Origin: Halichondria panicea
Taxonomy: Eukaryota; Porifera; Demospongiae; Suberitida; Halichondriidae
Reading direction: 5' to 3'
Assembly: GCF_963675165.1 (NCBI RefSeq)
Contig: NC_087377.1
Span: 1,327,501 to 1,391,500, forward strand
DNA: 64,000 nucleotides
Each line of letters opens with the position of its first letter. Positions within the stretch are counted from its first letter, which is position 1. Below, in pieces: positions 1-10,725 of the stretch. A program made the translations under genes and the position numbers. Below the pieces are notes generated by a model, which saw nothing but the letters and a program-made list of their open reading frames with translations, was not told the origin of the DNA and did not search any database.

Positions 1-527
1 TAGCTGTGAAGCTCTTAGTCTAGTCTATAGCAGAGTCCAGTCTACGGTAGCTAGCTATATAGCTCAGTAGGCCATGTGCAAATTTATAAATTCATTACTG
101 CAGTGATCTTTACAGGATTACTGGCTAATATTATTTTGTTCCCAAGTTGAAAGATCCATACCAAGAACATTGTCAGTAAAAAAAACTCATGCCACTTCAT
201 TCATTACCACAATAAGCGTCAAACAAAACAAAATAATGTGCAAATGTGCTTATGGTTCTATAGTGTTGGTAGTGTCTGATGGTGTTGACTGATCCATGAC
301 CTCCAGTCCTGCATGAGGAGGGAGGGAGACACAAGAGTCAGCAACTAGCAAACCTACACTTGCAGTATATATCCAATACCATTTTGACAGTGTGTATTGC
401 AAACACTTGGAATGCTGTTCTTACTATAATTATACAATTCACTATTGCATGGCACTACTGTACTGACAAGCAAGCTCACAAAGGTAATGGTCGAAGTGAT
501 CATAAACTAGGTACATTTGTAACTCAC
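1..527. other. No gene recognised; downstream flank of a Death-like exon
   Basis: I see no supported exon here. If the minus-strand gene holding the Death-like exons continues, its 3' part is this intron or lies off the left edge. Confidence 0.4.
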
Positions 528-875
528 ATGTATGCTCCACACAGGCCTTGTGAATGCTGCGAACTACCTCTCCGTCCTCAATCTTTGCAGCAATCTCCAC
601 TAATCGACCGTAAGTAGCTGTTGAATTCAATGGATACATTTCGAGAATACTTTTACTCTTCCACATCTTCAGAGCAGCGAGAAATCTTCCTGGGATATTA
701 TCAACCATGGAAGGACACTTATCGATAGCGTCAATCTTAGCATCACTGAGGCCCAGCCTGAGTTTGTATCTGTCATAGCCAGCAATCTCGGTACACAACT
801 GAAGAAGAGCTTCATCCGAGCACTCTTGATTCAACTGAGCGGCAGTCGCTGTCACTATCGTCTGATGTGGTTGAA
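528..875 (-). CDS. Death-like domain exon (copy 1, intact)
   Basis: Internal exon of 348 nt (116 codons), phase 1 at both ends, with acceptor TACAG before TTCAACC and donor GTGAGT. The peptide has the helical pattern of a Death-fold domain: LGLSDAKIDAID, then IPGRFLAALKMWKSK, then ATYGRLVEIAAKIEDG and VVRSIHKACVEHT. In this family such domains bind each other in apoptosis or innate-immune signalling complexes; the partner here is unknown. Other exons of the gene are not identified. A close second copy lies 570 bp upstream in the gene's direction. Confidence 0.7.
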
Positions 876-1447
876 CTGTACAGAACAAAATACCTTACAA
901 TGACAATGTAATGCACGTAGTAGCTTATAATACTCTGAACTGTACACCACATACGAGACGTACACAATACAACTATAAGGCTATATACACTCAACCACTT
1001 TAGACTATAATATTATACTGAACTTACATTGACTATAATTTTTATACTTGTACAATTATTATGTCACGCGTGATTACTTTGCGAGTACCAGCATTTATAG
1101 CAACAAGCTAGCCTCCCCTAGCCGCTCATTGCATCATTCCCAAGTGGTTCCCTTAATTATAAGCTTAATCCCTTCACACTAAAATCAATAATTATTCAAG
1201 TTCCAACAAACACACTTGCAATGTGAAAAAACTTACAGGACTGGGCAGGAAAAGCACCAAAAAGCATGGAAACATGCAAGGAGAGAGCTGTATACCAATG
1301 ACATTGACATTGACAGTACAATCATAATTATGTTGCCAACATTTAGAATGCTGTACAGAGTTCACTATAATTATCGTGGCACTATAATTATACACGAGCA
1401 AGCTCACAAAGGTAATGGTGAAAGTGATGATTCACTAGGTAACTCAC

Positions 1448-1785
1448 TGGTATGCTCCACACAGGCCTTGTGAATGCTGCGAACTGCCTCTCCGTCCTCA
1501 ATCTTTGTAGCAATTTCCACTAATCGACCGTAAGTAGCTGTTGAATTGGATGGATAGTCGAGAATGATGCTTTTACTCTTCCACTTCTTTAGAGCAGTGT
1601 GAAACCTCCCTGGGATGTTATCAACAGTCCGATCGATAGCACTAATCTCAGCATCACTGAGGCCCAGCCTGTGCTTGTATCTGTCATAGACAGCAATCTC
1701 AGTAGACAACTGGAGAAGAGCTTCATCCGAGCGCTCTTACTCAACTGAGCTGTAGTCGCTGTCACTATTGTCTCATGTGGTTGAA
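1448..1785 (-). pseudogene. Death-like domain exon (copy 2, frameshifted)
   Basis: A tandem duplicate of the 528-875 exon that keeps the same acceptor (CTACAG before TTCAACC) and donor context (GTGAGT). It is 338 nt against 348, so its length is not a multiple of three. A one-base loss lies in the N-terminal part (TTGAGTAAGAGC against TTGAATCAAGAGTGC in copy 1), and the segment before VDNIPGRF is shortened. Downstream of that the frame still reads YDRYKHRLGLSDAEISAID and IPGRFHTALKKWKSKS. It is either a dead exon or one used in another phase. Confidence 0.6.
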
Positions 1786-1974
1786 CTGTAGAGATAAAAC
1801 GTATGTTCTAAAAATAGCAGCGCACACATGCAATCATACAGATTTAATTATAGTAGCTGTGAAAATGAGGTGGATGTGGCTACCAGCCCTGGATGTTTTC
1901 TATTTGAACGCTAGGTCGATAACTATTTTTAATCAGGGCTGGTGCGAGACTATCGAACAACCCTCCACAGTGGT

Positions 1975-2067
1975 CTATCCTCGGCATCACAAACAAGCCA
2001 AGAAGCTCGCCTCTACACTGCTGCAAAACAGCTCAAGCCCCCAGCAAAAAGAGCTGCTTCTAGTGCT
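1975..2067 (+). repeat. Left half of an older dispersed repeat, split by the DNA transposon
   Basis: This segment (AAGCCAAGAAGCTCGCCTC, CTACACTGCTGCAAAACAGC, TTCTAGTGCT) matches 24385-24466. The match resumes at 7417 after the 5349-bp insertion. It is the interrupted target of the Academ-like element. Confidence 0.75.
2059..2067. repeat. Left 9-bp target-site duplication TCTAGTGCT
   Basis: TCTAGTGCT directly precedes the left terminal inverted repeat and recurs exactly at 7417-7425 after the right one. The related empty site near 24457-24465 has the word only once. Confidence 0.85.
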
Positions 2068-2136
2068 TAGCCTCGAGACCAGCCGTTCGTTATCTGAAAG
2101 AACGCCTGGTCAAGTTCCAATGTAGCACTCGTTCTA
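2068..2136 (+). repeat. Left terminal inverted repeat (69 bp)
   Basis: Begins TAGCCTCGAGACCAGCC and ends CACTCGTTCTA. It is the exact reverse complement of 7348-7416; similarity stops at the next base. Confidence 0.9.
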
Positions 2137-2286
2137 TGGTCCAGGAATTTCTTGGACCGATAATTGCCCGCAACAAGGTGTGAAAACCATAATTATTTAC
2201 CTGTGAATATCATTATGACGTTACAGCAACGGCAGCTAGCTAGCTTGGACCATTCAACGTACTTGCTGCCTGTACTGTGAGACACT

Positions 2287-5200
2287 ATGAGTGTAGCTAT
2301 AGCTCATCAGAAAATGGACCATTACACTTGCTGCCTGTGTAAATCAACGCTTCCTAGTGATAAGAGGACAAGGAGAAAACTGCATGGAGAAAGTTGCAAG
2401 GAAGTAAAAGAGCAATTACAAGGCATCTCAGTTGTTCCATTGGCCAACTTTGAAGAGACAAGTGACCCAACTGCATACTTATGCCGCAAATGTGAGCAAC
2501 AGGTCATATCCTTTGGTAATTGGACTGCAAAAGCAACTGCACTGAAGAAATGTATTGAAACTCTTCTTTCTCAGCTACATTGCACTCGAAAAAGATCCAT
2601 TTCCGCAGATGCTCAGTCAAGTACGCCAAAACAACCACGTTTATCACTAGGCCCTATTAGGCCTAGCAGTTCATATATTCCTCCTGCAGAGAGTCAGAAA
2701 TCCCCAGATGTCAAGGTATTGCTGATGCATGGAACTTTATCATATCATGCGTATATATATATATAGTTGCGTATAGTATTGATTATTGTTCGTTCTCGTG
2801 GTATATAGGTTAGAATCAATTACAAATCCGGACCAAAAGAACTCAAGATATGCACTCCTGCGAGGAAAACAGGCATCAAACGTTTTGCACGGAAAAGTTA
2901 TAAGTCACTGGCATCAACTATGGTCAATTCTAAGGATACTTTGAAACCAATTGTCTCGGAAGTGTGTCTTAAAATTAAAAAAGAGATGAAAAGCCTTAGC
3001 TCTGACCAATACGACTCCATTTTAAGGGACAGGATTGAAGCAGTAAAGTGTTTCAGCTGGGAAACAGTGATTTTGGATATGGAAAAAATGATTCCTACTC
3101 TACTTTCTTTATTGAGACAAGTAGTTCCACAACCAGCTAAGCATAAACCATTGATTTGTTTCTTAGCATCCCTACTAATAAAGTCGCGACACAAGCGCAT
3201 GGGGCTGGTACAGCGTGCAACTTCAATCATGTTGTATGGAAATGGATCTAACAAACAGGTAATAATACAAACATATATTCCTATATAACTTCTATATATC
3301 TATCCTACTTCAGATCTACATGAACCTTCAGCCTCTCAACATATGTTTGTCTTATCAAGGGACACTCAATCTTGTGGAAGCAATCAGTGAGGGGTATGAT
3401 GTGGCTGTTGAATATTGGGGAGATGAATTAAAAGAGAAGTTAACGTCACTTGAGCAAGTAAGTATGCGACATTGTGTGATGCATGTATATACGTATCATA
3501 AGAAGGTTGGCCACAAATTATAACAATTATTGATTATACAGTTATATATATGCAAGTGCATGTATAATTATTGTGCAGGTTGATGGGTGTAGCTCAATCC
3601 CAATCACTCACCGAAAGCTTGCACCAGCCTTTTTAAGGGATAATGACGACGACTCTGACTCTGATAGTCACAATTATGCCCCAGATTTCAGTCCTTTGTC
3701 GGATATGGAATTTGAAAATTTTGAATTGTTTTCTGAAGATAGTTCATGTGATGACACACACGATGTTCAAGCGAAAGATAACGAAGCTGACAGTAATGAC
3801 TCAGAAGTGCAGCAAACAGATGATGATGACGATTCGTTGTCCGGACAAGAAGATTTAGATCCCACACAAGCCGATTCGTCATGGAATGGCTTCAAGATCG
3901 TGGGTGATAATATTGATAAAAATATCAAACCATCTTTTCAGCGTCACGAAATTAAAGGAAAATCCCTCCACTATTTTCATTCGTACGCAGTGAAGGATAG
4001 AGTGGACCTATCTTCCCTCAGTGATACTACTCCAGAAATATGTGACCCTGACCCAAGCATGCTTGTGCCGTGTGCAGACGATATATCTTGCATATTGAAA
4101 GAAATAGAAATTCTTCTGTCCAGGTATAATTATGTGGTATATAATTGTACTATAAGACTATTGTATGCATGCATGCATGCATGGTTCCATATACGTATAA
4201 TGTATAACTATAATTATTATAGGGTTATTGTTCAGCACATGGAAGGATACAAAGATCAAGCAACGAAAATAATATGGCATATACAAAGCAAGCAAAACAA
4301 GGAGATGGCTCTAAAGTCTCTAGTGGTAATTTAAAATTGTTATGCCACATTATACATAATTTGGTTCGTTTTTAGGTGCCACTTGGGGTACTCCTTCACA
4401 ATGAAAATAAGCTTAATGAAATGTGTAAGATCCTGGAACACTGTGTGAAGTTTGTTCCTACCCGACCAGCTGAAGGAAAGTACATTCTTCCTAATGGGAG
4501 TATACTCGACTTTGATGATACACGATTCTTCAAAATACTTCTTGGTGGCGACCAACTAACAGTGGCCAGAGTACGTGGTGCCCAAGCACTTCGAATGTCA
4601 CAAGACAAGGCTAAAGACCGACTAGAAGGGATCGTTCCAGTAGTCGAGGATTGGCATGCCAGAATGACACTCATGAAGGTAAGAAAAATGGATATAAAAA
4701 CTGCATGTGTGTAATTGTAGAACTCGGATTGTTTTATTTATGCATTTGTTCAATTTAGACTATATGGCAACGGCTTTATTCTGTGAAGTCATCACGGGAT
4801 AAAGGGACTATGTACCAACTGAGAAATTTGATTAATAGGACATCTGTACCAACTGATCCTTGTGACAACATGAACTCTGCTGAAGATTACTTCTTGCTGC
4901 TGGTGCATACACATGCCATTGCTGCTGCAAAGGAAATACTTTCATACACCTCGATGGATTCAGTTTCAGATCTTGCCAAAGCAATCACAACCAACTTTAC
5001 ATACGTTTCACATCTAGATTTTTCTCAGCAAACTACTGAAAAACAGAAGACAGTAGATGATAGTGTACATTTATACGCAGTTGAACTATTGACCCTAGGA
5101 TTGTTGTGGCATGGCTTCCATGATGCCATCAAAGAGGGTGATGGGGAACGAATCATGAGGTATTGGAAGTTTTTGTTAATTCTATTTAAGTCGACCAATC

Positions 5201-5697
5201 ACCCCAATTATGCTAAAGAGGCAGTGAATTTGTTGCTGCAATACAACTACTTGTTTTCTGAAAGGCAAAAGTCTCAACTTCTTTGGAGTAGATGCGTAAA
5301 TACACGAGGGCTCCCTGGAACCAACATTCCGTGTGATCTTCACATGGAACATCTTAACAGAAGACTAAAGACAGTGCTAAGGAATATGGGAGCAAATGTC
5401 AACGACAAAACCGTTACAAAAGCTGGGAAGTGTATTGCTGTTGTGCAACGTGTCTGTCAAGCTTTTGAGGAACAAACTTCTTCTACGGCCTCACGCTCTG
5501 ACAATCACCCCTACCCTAAATTTGGGAAGGACTTTGACATGGTGCTGAACGTTCTCGAACAAGAAAGAGTCTTTACGTATACAGCAAACAGAAAACATGA
5601 TACTTTCAGTTTTTCTAAAGGACTACTCGTAAAACTATCTAAGAAGCAGCTTCTCAATAAAGTCCAGACTAGCATTGACCAGATATATTTGGTGTAA
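2287..5697 (+). CDS. DUF6589/Academ-type transposase, seven exons, about 970 aa
   Basis: Probable transposase of the surrounding element, cutting and joining its terminal repeats. Exons are 2287-2715, 2809-3258, 3314-3457, 3579-4123, 4223-4325, 4376-4678 and 4759-5697. All have GT-AG borders and phases join into one 2913-nt frame. The N-terminus has a zinc-finger-like pair (C15xxC18, C66xxC69). An acidic low-complexity stretch (DNDDDSDSDS, DDDDDSLSGQ) lies mid-protein. The core has GGDQLTVARVRGAQ near residue 615, EDWHARM near 650, then NMNSAEDYF and DLHMEHLNRRLK, typical of DUF6589 proteins. Acidic residues in GGDQ and EDWH are candidate catalytic positions, by inference. ATG 2287 lies 150 bp inside the left repeat. 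Confidence 0.85.
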
Positions 5698-5858
5698 CGA
5701 ACAGTCAATTTATGTCCTCTATCATTGTTATTATTAATATGCAAAACTTGTCGTCAACATTATACTAACATATACATATGCATTAATTAGAATCATACGT
5801 AACTGATTTAATTTCAGTCATGATGCCAATCAGGCATGTATACCTAGCATAATTTCAG

Positions 5859-7308
5859 TTAATCAAACTTCTCACAAGACAATACACATAAATCACAGCA
5901 TCTAGATCGGCTCATTCTTACTGAACCATCGTAATACTTCAAAAAACCTTCGAACAGAAGTTTTCGCCTACAAACAGTAGCATTGCTCACATACTCTTTT
6001 AGTCTTTCAGAAGAATGTTGTCCACCCTTTCCTTCAAACAAGGTTGCTTTAGCATCTAAACCGTCTCGACCAGCACGACCAGTCTCCTGGACATATTCTT
6101 CCATGTTTGATGGTAACCCCCAATGAAAAATTTGTCGAATATCAGAACAATCTATGCCAAGCCCAAAAGCTGATGTGGCAATTATTAATCGCAGCTTCAT
6201 TCCAGTTCCTAAAAATGATGATATCACTTGCTCTTTCTTTTCAGATGTATGAACACTGCTAAACATATCAAACAGCCGGTATTCTGAAAGATTTGGGTAC
6301 CCAGGAGGATCTGTCATATCTTCACCAAGCTTGCGTGTTAAAGCAATGTATAAATCCGAACAATCCCTATATCTGCGAACAAATACCACAGTTTTTGGGT
6401 ACGCAGTTCGTTTTCGGCACAGCCCGTAACACAAATCCTCACTCAACCTTTCAAGATCAATCTTTGGTTCTAACGTATAGAAGATATTACCACGATCAGG
6501 GGGTAATGCAACCAATACTGGCTCCTTCATACTTAGTCGTTTGGATACAATATTAAAGGTTTCTATAGTGGCAGTAGCTGTGAGAGCCATCACGTTAACT
6601 TCAGTGGGTATGATACTGCGTAAGTCACCAAGTGCTGCAAAGGCTCTTCTAAATTGATCCCCCCATGTTTTAACACAGTGGGCTTCATCCACTATTAATG
6701 CCACAAGCTTCTTCATGTACACTTCACTCTGGAGCATATCTCTATATCGAGCATTGTTCATAATGTTCTCTGGAGTTATAAAAACTAACTGCACTACTCC
6801 ATCGAGCACTCTCTTTGTTGCTTCTTGGTCAAGTTGTGCCTCTCCTACAAATTCTGCTTTCAAACCGCTCCGAGTAAATTTAGAACTTTGATCAACCATG
6901 AGAGACGACAAAGGGCTGATACACAAAACAATACTTCCACACGAATCTGCATGTGGAACGTTATAATGTAATCTGTTATAATTGGCATTCATATTACTTA
7001 CTATAATGCAAAAAATTAATCTGCATTCATTACTTAGATCTATTACCTTTCAGTTTGTCAAATACAAGTGGCAGAACGGCATATATGATAGATTTTCCAT
7101 ATCCAGTAGGGAGTGATACAAATATGTCATGGCCTTCAACAAACTTGAGGACAGCTTCCAACTGTTTATCTTTGAGACTTTCTATTCCTAGTTGTCGGGC
7201 ACTGTCAGATATAGCTGCAGCTACTCTCTTCTCCATCTCTATTTCTTCACACTGCAAACACATGCACACCCCCGTAGTATTGTTGTGTTTGCGGTTACCG
7301 CAATGCAT
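5859..7308 (-). CDS. RecQ-like SF2 DNA helicase of the transposon, two exons, about 449 aa
   Basis: An ATP-dependent DNA unwinding enzyme, here transposon-encoded. Exon 1 is 7308-7047 and exon 2 is 6946-5859; they join in phase 1 (donor GTAATAG, acceptor ATGCAG) into 1350 nt. Motif I is LPTGYGKS (about 66-73), motif Ia is VLCISPLSSLMVDQ, motif II is VDEAHC (about 173-178) followed by KTWGDQFR, then TATATIETF, and motif VI is QETGRAGRDG. The C-terminus is cysteine-rich (CRRKLLF, CCDLCVLSCEKFD), resembling the start of the RecQ zinc-binding segment, but no winged-helix or HRDC domain follows. The start is 40 bp inside the right terminal repeat. A host RecQ is unlikely given its place inside the repeats. 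Confidence 0.88.
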
Positions 7309-7347
7309 GCCGCAATCATGTCGTAACTAACCACTCGCTGACTCAGC

Positions 7348-7416
7348 TAGAACGAGTGCTACATTGGAACTTGACCAGGCGTTCTTTCAGATAACGAACG
7401 GCTGGTCTCGAGGCTA
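7348..7416 (-). repeat. Right terminal inverted repeat (69 bp)
   Basis: Exact reverse complement of 2068-2136, ending CTCGAGGCTA and followed at once by the second copy of the 9-bp duplication at 7417-7425. Confidence 0.9.
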
Positions 7417-7830
7417 TCTAGTGCTATGGTGAAACAGAATTGACATGCATCACAAGGTCGAGAACTAGTTGGGCGTGGCTTAGTTGGGCGTGGCTCGACC
7501 GTCTCCCGTCAGGAGACGGTCGAGCCACGCCCAACTAGTCGAGAACTAGGTCTAGGAACACAGAAATCGAATCTTCCACAAAATGAACCTTGGACAATTT
7601 TAAAACCTGCATTGTTAAGGGTGCAAAGAAGAAGCTCCAGTCCAGCAGTGCTGAACATTCCTGCATGGCTTTACTTTGATACTTGTTATTTCTCATGATA
7701 ATTTTAATTGTCTGTCTAATTGCCAGAGGGGCGTTTTGTGGTTATGCATTATGACTTTGCATTGTGACTTTCAGCAGTGCATTATGCTGCATATTGCACT
7801 TGGCAACAACGTAGCAATGGGATATAAACT
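7417..7830 (+). repeat. Right half of the dispersed repeat split by the transposon
   Basis: Continues the match to 24457-24810, for example CAGAATTGACATGCATCAC, AATGAACCTTGGACAATTTT, and CATATTGCACTTGGCAACAA. It includes the small fold-back insertion at 7469-7537, which the paralog lacks. Confidence 0.7.
7457..7549. mobile_element. 69-bp fold-back insertion with 12-bp flanking direct repeats
   Basis: GTCGAGAACTAG at 7457-7468 is repeated at 7538-7549. Between them, 7481-7506 and 7512-7537 are perfect 26-bp inverted arms around a 5-nt loop (CGTCA), preceded by TTGGGCGTGGCT. The paralogous repeat at 24.5 kb has the flanking word once and no hairpin, so this is an insertion. Confidence 0.75.
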
Positions 7831-7845
7831 GTTTAGGAAGTTTCT

Positions 7846-7930
7846 ACATGATTTAGAAGCCCAAAGGGCTGGTTGTAGTATCCCGAACGCAGTGAGGGTT
7901 CTACTAGCCCTGAGGACTTCTAAATCATGT
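7846..7930. mobile_element. 85-bp fold-back element
   Basis: Arms ACATGATTTAGAAG (7846-7859) and CTTCTAAATCATGT (7917-7930) are exact inverted repeats. Inner arms GGGCTGGTTGTAG and CTACTAGCCC also pair, so the segment would form a long hairpin. No coding sequence is supported. Confidence 0.55.
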
Positions 7931-8257
7931 GGTCCATTCAACGCCCATTCCATATATATAATCGTTCATTGTTTGCCAACTGCACTGAAAAAGTTATATG
8001 CCTTGATTATAGAGACATGCTTATTATTGGCCCACTCAAAAGGCGTCTATATGCAAGTTTATAGAGTTCTATTAGATCTAGAGAAGTGGAAAGAAAGAAT
8101 GTGTGGGTGTTGATAATGACAAGAGTTCATGAACTCTTGATAATGATTATAGCCAACACACAATAAACAATAACACATTAATGGTGGTGACCTAGGTAAC
8201 TAGTAACTACACAGTTCTCTAGTGAGCATATCACCAGCTCTTCAGGAGGAATCTTGT

Positions 8258-8322
8258 ACTCCTGTGTGTATGTATGTGTGTGTGTGTGTATGTATGTGCA
8301 TGTGTGTATGTGGGTGTGAATA
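8258..8322. repeat. TG-rich microsatellite
   Basis: Imperfect TGTGTATG/TG tract directly before the small CAGGG-ended element. A similar GTGTGGGT tract lies at about 9255-9340. Confidence 0.8.
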
Positions 8323-8330
8323 TAAAATAT

Positions 8331-8479
8331 CAGGGCTGCATCCAGGATTTTGGATCGGGGGGGGGCGAATTGGGGAAATGAAAAATGTAGGTGGGGCAAA
8401 GTTATCAGAATTATAGCAGTACAAATGCCTATTAATGAATCTGACAGATCCTAAGGCCCCCCCCCTCAATGCAGCCCTG
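8331..8479. mobile_element. Small CAGGG-ended MITE, degraded (149 bp)
   Basis: Starts CAGGGCTGCATCCAGG and ends ATGCAGCCCTG, an 11-bp inverted end. It resembles the better preserved members at 11197, 17214 and 22985, but no clean target duplication is visible. Confidence 0.5.
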
Positions 8480-9569
8480 TACAGTATGTTTGCGTTACTA
8501 GCGTTAATTGTATTTGATGCTTATGTAAGACAGAAGTTCTAGTAAAAAAGTGTACATGTACTTTCAGGCCGTGTGTTATTACTTAAATTGTATTAATTAT
8601 ACTTAGAACTGCCACGGTAAAAGCTCTTTGATAAAAGGATACAAAATATTGTGCTTTGAGATGGTTACCTTGATTATACTCTGTGTATTATTACACGAGT
8701 GGATGCCTTGCAATGGTGTTAGGTCACCCTCAATCATGCCCAATAAATCAGACGCCTGAGTGAGAAAATAATGAATGGTTACAGGTTGTAGTGATCAAAG
8801 AAATGCATAATAGTGGAAGAAAGGGAGTGGGGAAAAAAGAATCTTTGAACGGCTACAAGAATGTGAATTAACGCTTAGAGAGAGGCTTTTCAGATGATGT
8901 GGGTAGTGGCTAGATCGATATAGAGGTAGTGGTATGATAAGAAATCACATTAGATTTCAGCTACTGAATGCACTAAATGCACGATACCTTTGCATCAGCC
9001 TCATTTGAATGCAGTGCCACTAGGAGAATATTTTGTGAAGTGTCTTTAATTCCCAATTTCTTGAAAGATTCGCTGATCTGTACACAAAGATGTCATAATC
9101 ATGATGTCATACACCACACTGCTTACGTTCGTTGAAGGAGAGAGAGAGAACATTATTTCAAAGTAGACACTTCTAGTTTTCATTTGCTGGTTCTCTGGCC
9201 ACTACAGCTTTGTACACTGCACACAGAACGTGGAACGTACTAGCAACCTGTGGGAAGTGTGTGTGGGTGTGGAGTGTGTGGGTGAGTGTGTGGGTGGGGT
9301 GTGTGTGTGGGTGGAGTGGATGGGTGAGGGGTGTGTGTAATAAGTGTTCAAGTACATGTACAGGGATGTGCCCACACTGGTCAGTGGTGGTGGTTGGTAC
9401 TAACTACCTCTGGACATAAATAACCATCTAGAGTCGCACGTTAGTCTATCAAAAGCAAATTTGTCAGGAAATTGAATATTAAAAATAGCCAGAACTTGGG
9501 GAACATTTTAGGCAGATACATGTACCTGCATCTTCCAATGCTGCAGCTAATAATATAGCCTATGATAGC
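8480..9569. other. No gene recognised
   Basis: AT-rich sequence with a GTGTGGGT tract near 9255-9340. No exon with protein similarity that I can recognise on either strand. Confidence 0.5.
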
Positions 9570-9572
9570 TTA

Positions 9573-9899
9573 GGCCATGCAAAGTCAATTTGTAGTTTCT
9601 CAGGCCCTCGCGCTTGGAAATTGGCAGCTTTACAAAAAAGTTAAATATCACGTGACCACAAATTAAAGGCACTAAAAGAAAAGAAAAGGATAAGTTTGTA
9701 TGGTTTTTTGGTCATGAATATAATTATGACTAAAATTAATAAGTAAAAATTATGCACTTCCGCTTATTGAGGAAGTTAGGGGTGTGTTTTCAATTAAAAT
9801 TCTATGAATATCATTATCTTTAATATTTTCAAATGCCTCAATCTGCTTGCTATTTTAGGAATAATAGCCTGAGAAACTACAAATTGACTTTGCTTGGCC
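9573..9899. mobile_element. Harbinger-like MITE (327 bp)
   Basis: Inverted ends of about 33 bp beginning GGCCATGCAAAGTCAATTT on the left and, read inward from the right, GGCCAAGCAAAGTCAATTT. They are flanked by TTA on both sides (9570-9572 and 9900-9902). A 3-bp TTA duplication is typical of PIF/Harbinger elements. A solitary end of the same family occurs near 19778. Confidence 0.65.
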
Positions 9900-9903
9900 T
9901 TAC

Positions 9904-10725
9904 TTGTTGTAGTCTACCCAGGGCCAATCCAGAGTGTACATTGGTAAGACTGTCACTCATGTACAGCATGAGACGCTACATATTCCTGCAACCAACCTAG
10001 GAGAGAGGGCCGGGGGAAATTGCTGACATATAAATTAAAGCAATCGCTAATCTAAACACACCATTTGATAGGTCTTTCAAAGAGTAGTCGCTGGTCAATA
10101 TTCTGTTCAGCGCTGGATACCTGACCACCGATAACTGTACAAGGTAAATAAATAAGACATTATTTATAGAGATGATTGATACTAGGTGCAGAATATAATG
10201 GCTGGTAGATCCACACACCTTTCTGTACAGGATGCTGTACTTGTGGTAGCTCTTTATGACAGGAGAGACTTGTGTTGTTGAGGTAGAGGGTTAGTAATAG
10301 CAGCGCCGTGCTCGCGCGAGTAGCGCTAGTGCAAGTACTTTCAGTATTGATTTATTGGCTAGTGGGTAAGGATCATCAAACAAACACCTCATTTATAAAT
10401 ACTTCTATAAGAAGCTGCAACTGAAGTGATTCCTTACCAGGAACAATGGAAGACAGCTTGAACTCAAATAAAATAATTCATGTCACATTATTTTATAATT
10501 AAAGGGTATATAGACGACATTGTCAGTATAATAATACAGAGTCAGTTCTTTACTTGCAATGTTTATTTGTCCCCTTAATTCAAGTGAATTCCATACCTGT
10601 ATGAAAACATGAGTACAGCACAAATCAAGCTATGCAATAAAACATTATTGGATCAGTAGTTACTTATAATTATAATGGATCATAATAATACATTAGTACA
10701 AACGTACCTTGTTAGGTTCTCATGA
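9904..10725. other. Gene-poor flank, 3' side of the Roc-COR gene
   Basis: No further exon seen. The part from about 10410 (AAGAAGCTGCAACTGAAGTG, GTCAGTTCTTTACTTG) is similar to 59323-59640 beyond the paralogous gene, so the duplication included 3' flanking sequence. Confidence 0.6.

Larger units (their letters stand above)
2068..7416. mobile_element. Complete Academ-like (AcademH-type) DNA transposon with transposase and RecQ helicase
   Basis: A 5349-bp element bounded by perfect 69-bp terminal inverted repeats beginning TAGCCTCGAG, and flanked by a 9-bp target duplication. It holds two convergent spliced genes whose stops are about 160 bp apart: a DUF6589/Academ-type transposase on plus and a RecQ-like SF2 helicase on minus. 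Helicase-encoding Academ elements (AcademH) are a described lineage, so assignment rests on gene content and key motifs. Perfect repeats, an exact duplication and intact frames across nine exons suggest recent insertion and possible autonomy. The superfamily name is the least certain part, since other Academ elements are known for shorter target duplications. Confidence 0.85.

Noticed and set aside
7676-8113. 145-codon plus-strand frame as a gene
   Set aside because: It runs through the dispersed repeat and a fold-back element and has no recognisable domain.
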